From positions 1 through 24,367 of the forward strand of contig WION01000685.1 in the NCBI GenBank assembly GCA_015039365.1: a stretch of DNA of 24,367 nucleotides. The letters run 5' to 3'. The translations under genes and the position numbers were made by a program. The DNA comes from Amanita rubescens (Eukaryota; Basidiomycota; Agaricomycetes; Agaricales; Amanitaceae). The notes beneath the pieces were generated by a model, which worked only from the letters and a program-made list of their open reading frames with translations, was not told the DNA's origin and did not search any database. This document shows positions 8,670 to 17,949 of the stretch, in pieces; positions within the stretch are counted from its first letter, which is position 1, and each line of letters opens with the position of its first letter.

Positions 8670-10930
8670 GCCTGAATGCGCCAGAGAGACTATTGCAATG
8701 ACTCTATTGAACTTCAACGTCCAGGTTGGCTACCGGATCACTTGAAACCGATAAAGGACTTGTCGAGAGTCCTATCGTTGTCAAATGATTGCGCCTTGCA
8801 TGATGCTGTCAGCAACCGACGCCTAAAGTTGCCCTTGCGCAGCATCAGGGGAGGTTTTCGCAAGGTTTTCGCGAGAAAACTGAAGAGGTTGGACCAAGGT
8901 TGGACTTAGCGCGCTGTGACGAGAAGGGGTCGTCGAACCAGGAAACTCAGAGCAGGGGTGTAGAAAGTTCGAGTCGAAGAGAGGAGAATTCAATATTGCG
9001 AGAGATGTTATTCAACGGCATTAGTCTCGCACTCGTACTCTTACGCCGGAGTAGCTAGTATGGAAACATTGATGTATCTAGGTTGCCGTGTCAAAGCGCT
9101 TGACGTGTGTAGGTAGTTGCGACGTTGTCACCAAGTATTGATAGAAGACAAAGTGGACTTCGTTGGCGTGTCGAGCTGTCCAAAAGAACTAGCTGGGGTG
9201 CGCATCGAATACTCGAGGTGCAACATCAACGTCTGCTTCCCCTCAGATGGAGTCGACACTCTCATAGACCGCTGCATTGCCCGCCACGAACTCTTGTGAA
9301 CGAGCGCTAGCGCTTCCGTCGTCTGAAAGTTGAATCGTAGGTAGACCGTAGACTCGCATTGTGTTCCAGACTGTTCGTTTCAATACTGTCGATCTAAGTG
9401 TCTTCTGTATTGTGTGACGCCAGCTGGAATTACTAATTTGTTGATTCTTTTCAGCACAAGAAGAACCATCACTGGCAGAAGCCATCAGTGTGGAAGGATC
9501 AGTGAGAACGGAGGCTTTTGTACTACCAAAGGTCTCCATGCATTGGCTCTCCGTGAGACCGCTGCCCGCCATATATTATTCGGGTTTTACGTGTATATTC
9601 CATATTCTTAGTTCAATTGGGCGGTGGTGGAAACAATGCGCTGACATAGCCGACATGAGCCCACGTCAATGAATGAGCATCGGATTGTAAAGGTTTCTCG
9701 GGCTTCTCGGGTTTCTCGGGCAGAGAAGACGTAAAAATTATGCTTACCTCAAGCTTCCACCTTCAGTGTCGTTGCAAGTCTTGTTTCTATTTCATCTTGA
9801 ATTAATTCTAATGTGATAAACATGCTGAAGAACCAAACGTAGATCTCGTTGAATTTTCAGCAGGCGCCGTTTTTGCCACTGACAATGATAAGTCACATCA
9901 CACGTCACGCGTCACGTTGGGCATCATATTCAAACTCGCCACTCTCGCAGCATCAGGCGAATGGAGATTCCGTAAAGACCAGCTTAGCCCTCAGAAGATG
10001 AATACTTACATGCGACATGTTCGGCTCGTAAACCAGATCTGCCGATTTTGAAATCTGCACCACCCAGGTGCGATCGCTCACCCGTTTTCTCTCGTTTAAG
10101 CCTAACCTGTGTTAGTGGACTCGGAAGAGTACCTGGAAACGATTGTAACGCAGCCTTCTAAGCGCGCGCAAGCTTTTCGATCACCTCATGCCACGTACCT
10201 TACATGTTCGAAGTCGGATGCTCATGGCATATTTTCTCACCCCATAATGATGAGGCGGAAAGTTGTACAGTCAGTCACCGTCAAGTTGACTCACGTTCAA
10301 TGCACAGTCCCAGGGTGCGGAGGTCAAACTGGCAATAGCCAAACTAGTACCTCAATTGGCGCGAATAGATTCTTGTCAAGAATTCCTGTCAGGAGCATAT
10401 TTCGGGTTCCGGGGGGAACATGTTCAGATAAAGTTCGTCAAAATCCCTGCCAATAGCAGCGCTTCTCCATCCTGTGCTTATGCTAACCTAACGTGTTTCT
10501 ACCTGAGATTGCCTGCCACCGCTGAGATCAGATGCTGTCCAGGGTCCAAACGTCCAACCGGTGACCATATCTTCAATATGAGCTCAGCAGGTGGACACAT
10601 CGGGATAGGTGTGAGGAGCATTTTTGTCCCACTGCACGACGATATTGTTCATGATGGCTTATGGTCTTGTTAGATGCTTAACGCAACGGAGAGGACTCCA
10701 GGGCGTGGCTCTTTGCTGAACTCTATATGAGCCTCTATAATTATGTACTGTACATTCCAATTCATTCGTCGTTGACGTGATCTATTGATTGAACTCTTGG
10801 GCTGGCGTTTGTCACCGCACAACTACCCACCGGTGCAAAGCAATGCAACATTTGGCAGGTGAAAACAGTTATTGGGCCTTGCTCCGAAATCGCTGGCTGT
10901 TGAGCGACCCTGCCATGGGCAGCGGGTTCC
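8670..10930. other. Long stretch without a convincing gene
   Basis: No recognisable domain on either strand. Open frames of 60-115 codons exist but lack family features. The most protein-like is 9117-9299 (+), ending in a long run without stops that includes VDFVGVSSCPKELAGV, which might be an exon fragment. On the minus strand 9243-9572 is Ser/Thr-rich and unrecognised. A 9-bp unit (tttctcggg) is repeated three times at 9694-9720. The region is probably decayed sequence, with the upstream region of the zinc-finger gene at its right end. Confidence 0.45.
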
Positions 10931-10933
10931 CGG

Positions 10934-10940
10934 TATAAAA
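10934..10940 (+). promoter_or_regulatory. TATA box of the zinc-finger gene
   Basis: tataaaa lies 101 bp before ATG 11041, followed by a pyrimidine-rich leader containing cttcttcccc and ctcctt, as is usual for fungal promoters. The next in-frame start below it is the signal-peptide-like methionine. Confidence 0.55.
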
Positions 10941-11040
10941 GCTGTCATTGAAAGCGGAATCTTCTTCCCCAAGAGCTGGTCTCCTTAAACTGTGTCACAG
11001 CTTGTATACTTCACATTTCAGAAAGCCGGCCTTTTTGAAT

Positions 11041-12290
11041 ATGCGTCTCTCACTTGCTATTGCCTCCGCTCTTCTCTTTGGCTCTTATGTCGCTGCCATG
11101 CCCACACGCGGAGGACGGAACAGTAGGGCACCTTCTGCCCCCCCTCCCGTATATGCCAACCCTAGCGGCCCCGAACATATTTGGCACTGGCGGGCAGGGG
11201 ACACCTTCCACCCCCTCCTCCCTCTTTGGCGGCATGTCACCTCTCCCCCCCCCTCCCGTATTTGCCGGTGGCTGGCCCCGACTTTAGCAATAGTGGGCAC
11301 AGGACACCTTCCACCCCCTCCTCCCTCTTTGGCGGCACATCACCTTACCCTCCTCCCGGATTTGCATCCCAGAGGCCGAGCAGGGCACCTTCCATGGCAC
11401 CTTCCCTCCCGCTTGCTCACTCTAGCCCCCACGACAATTTTGGCAACAGCCCCTCACACAGCGGAGGTGAGCCTCATTACCTTCCCGGGCAACATCCAGC
11501 AGACGCGGGGTACCAGAATCCCCACCTGCCTCCACCTGCCGGCCCGCTTCACCATCAATTTGGCGACCCGCAGGGCCATGGAGCTAGTAGTTCGCGCCTT
11601 AATCCGCAACCCCCCACGAACCTGTATAACCACCACACGGCGCAGGTCCTTTGCCTGGTCACCCCCCCGCAGCAGGCCCGCCTCCTCCCCATTTCGGACG
11701 ATTCCACGTGAACGATCCATACCAGTTGCCACCTTTGTCCGCCTCTGGCCCAACTCATTACAATCCGAATCCGAATCCGAATCCGAATCCGAATCCGGAT
11801 TCCGTTTGTTCAGCATCAACCAACCCTGGCAGCTCCTCGGAGTCATCGGCGTCCCCCACAAACCCTTCAGATACAGCCAAATGCTCAGGGCAAATTTGAT
11901 TGCGAGCTCCCCGGGTGCGGAAAATCATTTAGCAGGAAACAGGACCTCAGCCGCCATTCTGGAACCGTACATGGGATAGGGGGATACTCGGTTTCCTGCC
12001 CGGATTGCGGTGCAACGTTTCCAAGAAATGACTATCTCCAGCGACATCAGAGCCAGCATACACCTGGTGTCCCTCACGCGCCGCCCTCCCCTCAGCAGCC
12101 TCAGCAACCGAGAAAACATGAATGCGAGATGTGCGACAAAACATTTAGCAGGTCACAGGACCTCCAGCGCCATCAAGGGGCGCATAACAGGGATAGACCC
12201 TTTGCCTGCCCGGATTGTGATAAAAGTTATAAGAGACGCCACGACCTCGCGGGCCACCAGCGGAAAACCGGACATGGTTCGGGAACCTAA
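11041..12290 (+). pseudogene. Signal peptide + Pro-rich + four C2H2 zinc fingers, frame-broken
   Basis: The start at ATG 11041 gives MRLSLAIASALLFGSYVAA, a textbook signal peptide with an Ala-x-Ala-type end. A Pro/Gly/Ser-rich region follows with a repeated unit TPSTPSSLFGG (about 11205 and 11310) and an (NP)n run. The 3' part encodes four C2H2 fingers: 11901-11972 (CX4C), 11997-12059, 12123-12185 and 12207-12275, then TAA 12288-12290. Finger linkers such as NRDRPFA resemble TGEKPF, typical of DNA binding. The reading frame shifts about four times: at C7 (about 11138-11144), C9 (about 11244-11252), near 11640 and near 11890. If real as one protein, it would be a secreted nucleic-acid-binding protein, like the C2H2 nuclear effectors known from rice blast. 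Alternatives are a nuclear factor with an N-terminus joined by chance, or a pseudogene. Confidence 0.6.
11765..11794 (+). repeat. CCGAAT hexanucleotide microsatellite
   Basis: Five perfect CCGAAT units followed by the variant CCGGAT. All three frames are open: one gives Asn-Pro repeats, which fits the Pro-rich protein, another Ser-Glu, the third Ile-Arg. Unit-number change here alters protein length without a frameshift. Confidence 0.85.
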
Positions 12291-12296
12291 GCATTG

Positions 12297-12582
12297 GTTG
12301 CCGACTGTTACTATAATCATTTTAGTAGTACCAGGTAGTACCGTATACAAGGATTTGATTTGTTGTGAGAGTTATGAAGATATGTTTATGATATGTTTGT
12401 CCAAATTGGACCTGATGTAAAAAAAACATGAATGATCACGCGTGATCATGCAATGATGCATCGTCCGTGTGCGTGAATCACTTTTTTCTCCAACGCGTTG
12501 TCCACGCATGATCATGACCACGAAAAATATAAAAACCAATCACTCGCTTTGCCCCGCGAAGATGGACCTACTCATATGAATT
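12297..12582. other. 3' flank of zinc-finger gene with palindrome
   Basis: No gene. It contains a poly-A run (about 12419-12426), a perfect 18-bp palindrome atgatcacgcgtgatcat (12432-12449) and several further gatcatg/gtgaatc words like those inside the adjacent transposable element. It is probably the degraded left flank or end of the outer element copy. Confidence 0.45.
12432..12449. repeat. Perfect 18-bp palindrome
   Basis: atgatcacgcgtgatcat equals its own reverse complement. The core tgatcac recurs in the neighbouring element at its gatcacga sites. It could be a binding site or part of a transposon end; no function is shown. Confidence 0.6.
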
Positions 12583-12854
12583 ATTATGAACCGGCGTGTA
12601 CCGGCGTGAATCAGCGTGAATCGCAGTGTACCAGCGTGAATTGCTGTGAACCATCGTGATCACGATCAGCTGACATAAGATTCCCACGATTCAGCTCAAA
12701 CGAAAGTCCTGCATGCCTTGGATGAAACTCTCGCCTTGCTAGAACCCGTTGATGACCAGGTACCCAAGCAGAGAGCGAAGGCTATCTCCGGACGAGATGG
12801 TGAAGATGAGCTGGTGAGGGAAATTGGTAGGGCCGGACGGGAATGGAGTAAGAG

Positions 12855-13725
12855 TATGACGGTCCGTATCGGACAAAAATTGTTGCAGGTTGAAAATAAG
12901 GAGTGATCACGACTGTTCATTATGAACCGCCGTGTACCGGCGTGAATCAGCGTGAATCGCAGTGTACCAGCGTGAATTGCTGTGAACCATCGTGATCACG
13001 ATCAGCTGACATAAGATTCCCACGATTCAGCTCAAACGAAAGTCCTGCACGCCTTGGATGAAACTTTCGCCTTGCTAGAACCCGTTGATGACCAGGTACC
13101 CAAGCAGAGAGCGAAGGCTATCTCCGGACGAGATGGTGAAGATGAGCTGGTGAGGGAAATTGGTAGGGCCGGACGGGAATGGAGTAAGAGGTTTTGGAGA
13201 AAGGAAGATATGACGGTGTATTTGTGGAGATTGATTTCGGAGATTGCGAGGTTGAGTGGAGAAAAAGATGGACGGGATGATTTAGATGTGTCGTAGTCGA
13301 TGTTGTCTCCGTTGACCATGGAGACTCGGAACGCTGAGCTCATCGCGTCCCTAGTCGCACTTCGCACAGAATCGCACTCGAAAAAACCGCGCCAAAACCT
13401 GCAAAGCCTCACTTTCTTTCTTGTTTCGCGTCGCATTGCTCTAGTACGCGACCAGCCCTGCCTACACGGATTCAACTAATCTATTTTTGTGCCCTACATA
13501 TGATAGAAAGTTTGAATTGGCGAATTGGCGAATTGTGGGAATATTATGTCAGCTGATCGTGATCACGATGGTTCACGTTCACGTTTGGCATGCGAAGGAC
13601 GATTCACGCCGGTACACTGCAATTCACACTGGTACACGGCAGTTCACGATGAACGTCGATGAACAGTCGTGATCACTATCTATTGTCAACATACAACTGA
13701 ATTTTGTCCGATATGGACACTCATA
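12855..13725. mobile_element. Inner non-autonomous TIR element, 871 bp
   Basis: The ends are imperfect inverted repeats: the left begins tatgacggtccgtatcggac, and the right end, reverse-complemented, begins tatgagtgtccatatcggac. The element is flanked by a 6-bp direct repeat, taagag (12849-12854 and 13726-13731). Subterminal blocks on both sides are packed with gtgaatc/gtgtacc words in inverted orientation, and both sides share the block gatcgtgatcacgat next to cagctga. No transposase is present, so it is non-autonomous. The interior holds short protein-like frames (see 13054-13296). The superfamily is unassigned; a 6-bp duplication does not match the 8 bp of hAT or the TA of mariner. Confidence 0.75.
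13054..13296 (+). other. Protein-like frame inside the element (80 codons)
   Basis: The frame opens upstream at about 13020 and encodes ALLEPVDDQVPKQRAKA, then an Arg/Glu-rich helical stretch and LWRLISEIARL, ending at TAG 13294-13296. The outer copy has the same frame at 12718, cut short by the insertion. It lacks a normal start. It may be a captured exon of a host gene or a leftover of the parent transposon. The product is unknown. Confidence 0.35.
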
Positions 13726-14209
13726 TAAGAGGTTTTGGAGAAAGGAAGATACGACCGTGTGTATTTGTGGAGATTGATTTCGGAGATTGCGAGGTTGAGT
13801 GGGGATGGGATGATTTAGATGTGTCATAGTCGATGTTGTCTCGGTTGACCATGGAGACTCGGAACGCTGAGCTCATCGCGTCCCTAGCCGCACTCGAAAA
13901 AACCGCACCAAAACCTGCAAAGCCTCACTTTCTTTCTTGTTTCACGTCGCATCACTCTAGTACGCGACCAGCCCTGCCTACACGGATTCAACTAATCTAT
14001 TTTTGTGCCCTACATGATAGAAAGTTTGAATTGGCGAATTGTGGGAATATTATGTCAGCTGATCGTGATCACGATGGTTCACGTTCACGTTTGGCATACA
14101 CTGCAATTCACACCGGTACACGGCGGTTCACGATGAACGTCGATGAACAGTCGTGATCACTATCTATTGTCAACATACAACTGAATTTTGTCCGATATGG
14201 ACACTCATA

Positions 14210-14560
14210 CATCTCCCTCTTTCACCGCCAGCCCTCGTTGAGTCACAATATCGACGCTCACTTACCCATTCAATGGAAATTGTTTCAACCCGAGATTGCA
14301 ACAATTTGTGTCATAATTAGATCAAAATTGATTGACTTGTATACCAACTTTGACGATAGTCCAAACACGTGTCATTTTCTCCATCACGGCTGTCATTCGA
14401 TTGGAGGAAGTGAGTATCACTGCCTACCTATACTTAGTTTTGTCAAGTCAACACCGAGCCTCATTGAGTCAACGTCAAACGTCAGGCTAACTTTGTTGAA
14501 ATCAATTCCGCCGTAACTCCACCAGTCAGGTATTTCCCATTGGTATGGCATCGATGGCAC
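14210..14560. other. Upstream region of the beta-trefoil gene
   Basis: No gene was recognised. A 92-codon open frame (14238-14516, +) has no family features. The right end contains an inverted CCAAT box (attgg, about 14539-14543), consistent with promoter sequence. Confidence 0.4.
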
Positions 14561-14564
14561 TCCC

Positions 14565-14574
14565 TATATAAAAA
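14565..14574 (+). promoter_or_regulatory. TATA box of the beta-trefoil gene
   Basis: tatataaaaa lies 62 bp upstream of ATG 14636, with an inverted CCAAT (attgg) about 20 bp further upstream. This is a strong core-promoter arrangement for a fungal gene. Confidence 0.65.
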
Positions 14575-14635
14575 GTCCTGCGACTTTTTACCAAAAACAC
14601 CACTCGTTCCCGCTCCACAAATCCAAAGTCGCAAC

Positions 14636-15483
14636 ATGACAACTGTTTACTGGGGTGACTATAATATTATCAACAACCACTTCTCGACACCAATGGTTGT
14701 TGCGGACAACAATGTTGACACTGGCGATATCATAGTGTATGATACAGACAACGATGATGAAATGCTGGTATGATATCCGATTACATTTTTTCCTTCTGTC
14801 TAATGTTATCTGAAAGTGGTATGTCAAGCCTCAGCCTGGAACCAACTTGTACACTATTCAATCATATGCTGGTACGGACGAATATGCATTTGGATTCCCT
14901 TCCCCCCTTGTGGATCCGTCGGAATGGGTAAGCTCAAGTTTGGCTACGAGTCATCCATTTTCCTGCTGTTCCCTAACGACGACGCTTGGCATCCGCCGTA
15001 GAAAGCGGGTTTATCGATCTTTTGGGACATTGAAGCTTGGGTGTTCAAGATTGAAAGCGGGCCATCGTCTTGGCCGGATGACGCAGTGAGGTATGAGATC
15101 ACTATGTGAATCCCGGGTATTCTCGGATGCACAGTAATCCATGGTATGCAGGATCTGGATGTTCGACGACGTAGGATCTGACCCGACGTACTGCTTGTCC
15201 ATTGAATCGGATAATGTAATTTCGCCCAAGGAAAGCCAATTTTGTACTTGATGAACCTTCTCAGCATGCTGAACTGTAGATGTAGGTTATACTCGCCACC
15301 AAAGACGACAATGATGATAAGCAGCAGTGGTCACTGCAGCTGGTTGATGATTCATCATCGTCTTCAGAGGACAATGACGACGAGGCCGCAGAGCCATCCA
15401 TTAAACGCAAAGCGGCCAAGCTCAAAGTCCGTCGGCGCGCCCGGAGAGTATCCGCAAAATCCAGTCGAAAGGCTCCCGTTTGA
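14636..15483 (+). CDS. Beta-trefoil protein (lectin/inhibitor-like), 197 aa, five exons
   Basis: Exons 14636-14767, 14817-14927, 15002-15090, 15152-15215 and 15286-15483 total 594 nt and give an uninterrupted 197-aa protein. The introns are 49, 74, 61 and 70 nt with GT/AG ends; the second has a perfect CCCTAAC branch site. The product starts MTTVYWGDYNIINN and shows three trefoil-type repeats: WYVKPQPGTNLYTI, AWVFKIESG, and YCLSIESDN continuing to QQWSLQL (a QxW motif). This pattern suits ricin-B-type lectins or mushroom serine protease inhibitors of the cospin (I66) type. After the fold comes an acidic Ser/Asp tract and then a basic tail (KRKAAKLKVRRRARR) that looks like a nuclear localisation signal. 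There is no signal peptide, so a cytosolic or nuclear protein is expected. The fold is inferred, not tested. Confidence 0.7.
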
Positions 15484-15998
15484 ACCATGTACGACGTATA
15501 CAGCTGCCGAGTACCCAAAATTCTTTGCCTACATTCCAGTCAGTAGTTGTTCTCATGATGTTTCCTGTGATTCAGCGCTGTGTATCACCTGTTTTTATGT
15601 TTTCGTTTCTTACGTTTCTTAAGATAACGCACAGCTGCTATGGCTGACGCCGACCGTGCGGTATATAGCATGAAGGACACAACTGAGGAGACGAGACGCA
15701 ACGGGACTGAGTTTGAAATTTGGCTCTACTGCCAACGGCTGAGGCTCGGTAATCGAGAATGACATCGCCGCCAAACAAAGCCTCAACCACGACTTCTCCC
15801 GTCTGCTACACACCCGAGGCTTTTTTACTCCCTAATCTGCGCCGTCTTCACACCTTTAACTTACCAGCCTAAAGAACGGGAGAAAGGGAAGAGGAAAAAA
15901 CCGCGTGAGGGCGGTAGCGGAATTAGGTAAGTCTTGTCGCTAGTCACAGCATCTCCCTTTCCTTTGAACGCTTCAAAGTTCAAACTACACAACCCAAC
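15484..15998. other. Intergenic, 3' flank of the beta-trefoil gene
   Basis: No gene was recognised on either strand. A 64-codon minus-strand frame (15619-15813) has no features. Pyrimidine-rich sequence before 15999 (ctccctttccttt) may be a promoter for the small frame that follows. Confidence 0.4.
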
Positions 15999-16293
15999 AT
16001 GTTCGATTCGGAGGTTGTTCAAGTGTTCACCTCGTGTGCATCCGGATTTAGTTTAGTGAGTGACGTTCCCCAGCGAAACACTCACCAATATCTTATTTTA
16101 ACGAATATAGCTGTTATGAGTCTCGTCCTCGGAAACATCAACGAAAGACGACGATGAAGTTTTATGGGATGCCATCGATATGAGAGAGGGAAGGACAATA
16201 TCTTGTCAACCGGACAGGAGTCGACCCAGGAACAAGAAAAAGCCAAGCCGGGCCACAAAAGGGGACGTGACGGACGACCCAGTGGCTGAGTGA
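15999..16293 (+). CDS. Possible small two-exon gene, hypothetical
   Basis: ATG 15999 follows a pyrimidine-rich leader and an A-rich context (aacccaacATG) and starts MFDSEVVQVFTSCASGF. Further on, 16112-16293 is open and protein-like: a Ser/Thr/Asp stretch, VLWDAIDM, then a Lys/Arg-rich part ending DDPVAE and TGA 16291-16293. An intron with donor near 16030 and acceptor near 16111 would join them, but the exact sites are not settled. The function is unknown and there is no domain. It could be a chance pair of open frames. Confidence 0.28.
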
Positions 16294-16557
16294 TGGAATA
16301 AACACAAAAACGAAACATTGAACAAACTGTCAAGCTTTCCAACACTCTGAGTAACATGTGTCCAACTAGGCTGCAGGGCCTTACGCCTGAATCCATTCGT
16401 ATTCATAATTCATGGCGATAAAAAAACAGTTGTCATTATATGTAACATCTAATTCTAATAAACATTGGTCGTCGAGCCATAACACCCATTTCCACCACCA
16501 TCAAAACAATATAAATAGGTATGATCAAAATGCGAGATTCAAAGTCAATCATGTCGC
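16294..16557. other. Intergenic spacer
   Basis: No gene seen. It is AT-rich, with ataaaaaaac and tataaatag words, and probably serves as the 3' region of the P450 fragment on the minus strand. Confidence 0.4.
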
Positions 16558-17234
16558 TTAATGCCAAGTCTGCAAGCGACCAGCTTCCTTAAAAATCCCT
16601 CCCATATCTCGACCTAAGCGTGACAGGTTAGGCACAAACTCCTTGGTTCCCGGGGAGACACTAACCTTTTCATCAGGTCGCTCAAGAACAAAGCTATACC
16701 GGCGGAAAAGCGAAGCAGCAACAATACGCATCTCCATCATGGCCAGATCTGAGATTACGACCCACACAAGCCCTACATCCCAACCGTCAGAAAACGGACG
16801 CATCTTAGCGCACAAGATTCTGCTCACCTTGGACCGACAGAAAACGTGTTGAGCGTCTTCTGCATAGTACTCTGGTCACGCTCGAACCACCGTTCGGGTC
16901 GGAAAACTTCCACATCTTCGCCCCAGACATTGACGTCGCGATGGATGGTGTAGCTGGGCACGCTAAGAATGGTACCTTCGACAAAGTGTTGACCCGACAC
17001 TGTCAAGCCGCCTTTTGGAGCAACGCGGGGAAGGCCAATACCGGAAGTGGTGTGGACCCGGAGAGCTTCGTTGACGCAAGCGTCGAGATAAGGAAGGAGC
17101 TTGACCTGATCAGCGGGTGCGACAACATCGTCTTCCGCTTCAAGGTGGTCATCCAATTCCTTCTGGAGCTTCTCCTGAACGCGGGGATTGCTGGCAATGT
17201 GATAGATAGTGAAATGGCTCACAATACGCGCCAA
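16558..17234 (-). pseudogene. Cytochrome P450, C-terminal half only
   Basis: Exon 17234-16828 carries the end of the I helix onward: the ExxR pair in NEALR, the PERF-type FRPERW, and FSVGPR at its end. An intron (16827-16773, 55 nt, with a ctgac branch site) separates it from ACVGRN, which completes the haem-Cys loop FSVGPRACVGRN. Directly after, seven extra bases (atct-cag-atct pattern, about 16748-16754) shift the frame before LAMMEMRIVAASLF, which continues to TAA at 16558. About the first half of a normal 500-residue P450 is missing; instead a transposase fragment lies upstream on the same strand. It is a truncated, probably dead copy. The family within P450s is not assigned. Confidence 0.7.
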
Positions 17235-17289
17235 GTCTTAGACGCAACGCGAACGCATATATGGAGTTTTCTGCATTCCTGAATGACTA

Positions 17290-17777
17290 ATTTTACAACT
17301 ATAATGCATTTTCGTGATCCACCCGTCGTCCCACATTACAAGTCACCGAGTCCGGGGCACTACTAGGAGAGTGTCGTAGGTCATCGAGAGGACTGGGGGG
17401 GTCTTGGAAAGATATAGGATAGTCTAGGGGACTAGGAGAGCGCTGTAGACCATTCTCCGAGTCTGTTGTACGCTCGTTTGTAGTAGAATTGTTATTCTAT
17501 CAGTTTTGTAAATTGACAAAAGTAATACGTTGAATATAGAACATACCTTTCTCGGTCGGCTTATCCTATGAGCCACATTTGCGCAAGGCGCGCTTGGTGG
17601 TCCAAATCTCTCGAAAAACGCGTCGCGACGCGCTTGCTCCTCCGCCTGGCGGTTCTTTGCATGATTCCTATATGTTCTTGGGGGGAGCATCTTTCCCTTG
17701 CCATCATTTGAGCTTCGAACGCATTTCTGACAGTTGCAAACCTTCGGTCGCTCTGGTTTTCTGGGAGGGCGTTCCAT
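17290..17777 (-). pseudogene. Transposase N-terminal fragment (Plavaka/Tnp2-like)
   Basis: ATG 17777 starts MERPPRKPERPKVCNCQKCV, then a stretch ending GKMLPPRTYRNHAKNRQ. The Cys-x-Cys-x2-Cys followed by a T-x2-x-H motif is the usual N-terminus of basidiomycete Tnp2/Plavaka-type transposon proteins (recalled family pattern). A donor at 17546 and acceptor at 17463 bound an 84-nt intron. In the next segment one frame stops at 17424, while another is Ser/Pro-rich (RSPSPLDYPISF) as expected for this family and stops near 17300. The catalytic part is absent. It sits head to tail in front of the P450 fragment. Confidence 0.5.
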
Positions 17778-17949
17778 ATGCGTTACGGGGTGGATATCAG
17801 TGGATCGTGCAATGTACTTGAGTAAATTCGGATGCAAAGTTGTATGGATTACATGCGTGCAATTATTTACGGAGGAGAGCAGAGGAAAGCGGAGGAGAGC
17901 AGACGCTCGGACGACACCCTCGGGGCAATTCTCACTGGGAGTCACCACT

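Larger units (their letters stand above)
12583..14209. mobile_element. Outer copy of the same element, split by the inner copy
   Basis: 12583-12854 is a near-perfect 272-bp copy of 12919-13190 (offset 336 bp). 13726-14209 is a copy, with several small deletions, of 13185-13725. Taken together, the outer copy is the same element interrupted at gagtaagag by the inner one. The uninterrupted site, ggagtaagaggttttggag, is still visible inside the inner copy at 13183-13201. The outer right end finishes cactcata at 14209, like the inner one. The outer left terminal 60-70 bp are not recognisable and seem lost. Confidence 0.75.

Noticed and set aside
11761..11860. Ser-Glu or Ile-Arg repeat proteins from the CCGAAT microsatellite
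   Set aside because: These are alternative frames of one hexanucleotide repeat; only the Asn-Pro frame continues the Pro-rich protein.
11454..11861. 135-codon minus-strand frame opposite the zinc-finger gene
   Set aside because: Shadow of the Pro-rich coding strand: an Asp/Ser run from the microsatellite, no domain and no start context.
13032..13475. 147-codon minus-strand frame in the repeat element
   Set aside because: Overlaps the more protein-like plus-strand frame, is Ser/Pro/Arg-rich, and is broken in the second copy.
12583..14209. CRISPR-like array from the regular gtgaatc/gtgtacc words
   Set aside because: A eukaryotic context, no constant-length spacers, and inverted symmetry explained by transposon ends.
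16082..16396. 104-codon minus-strand frame
   Set aside because: Opposite the more plausible plus-strand frame ending DDPVAE; composition rich in Cys/Ser/Leu with no motif.
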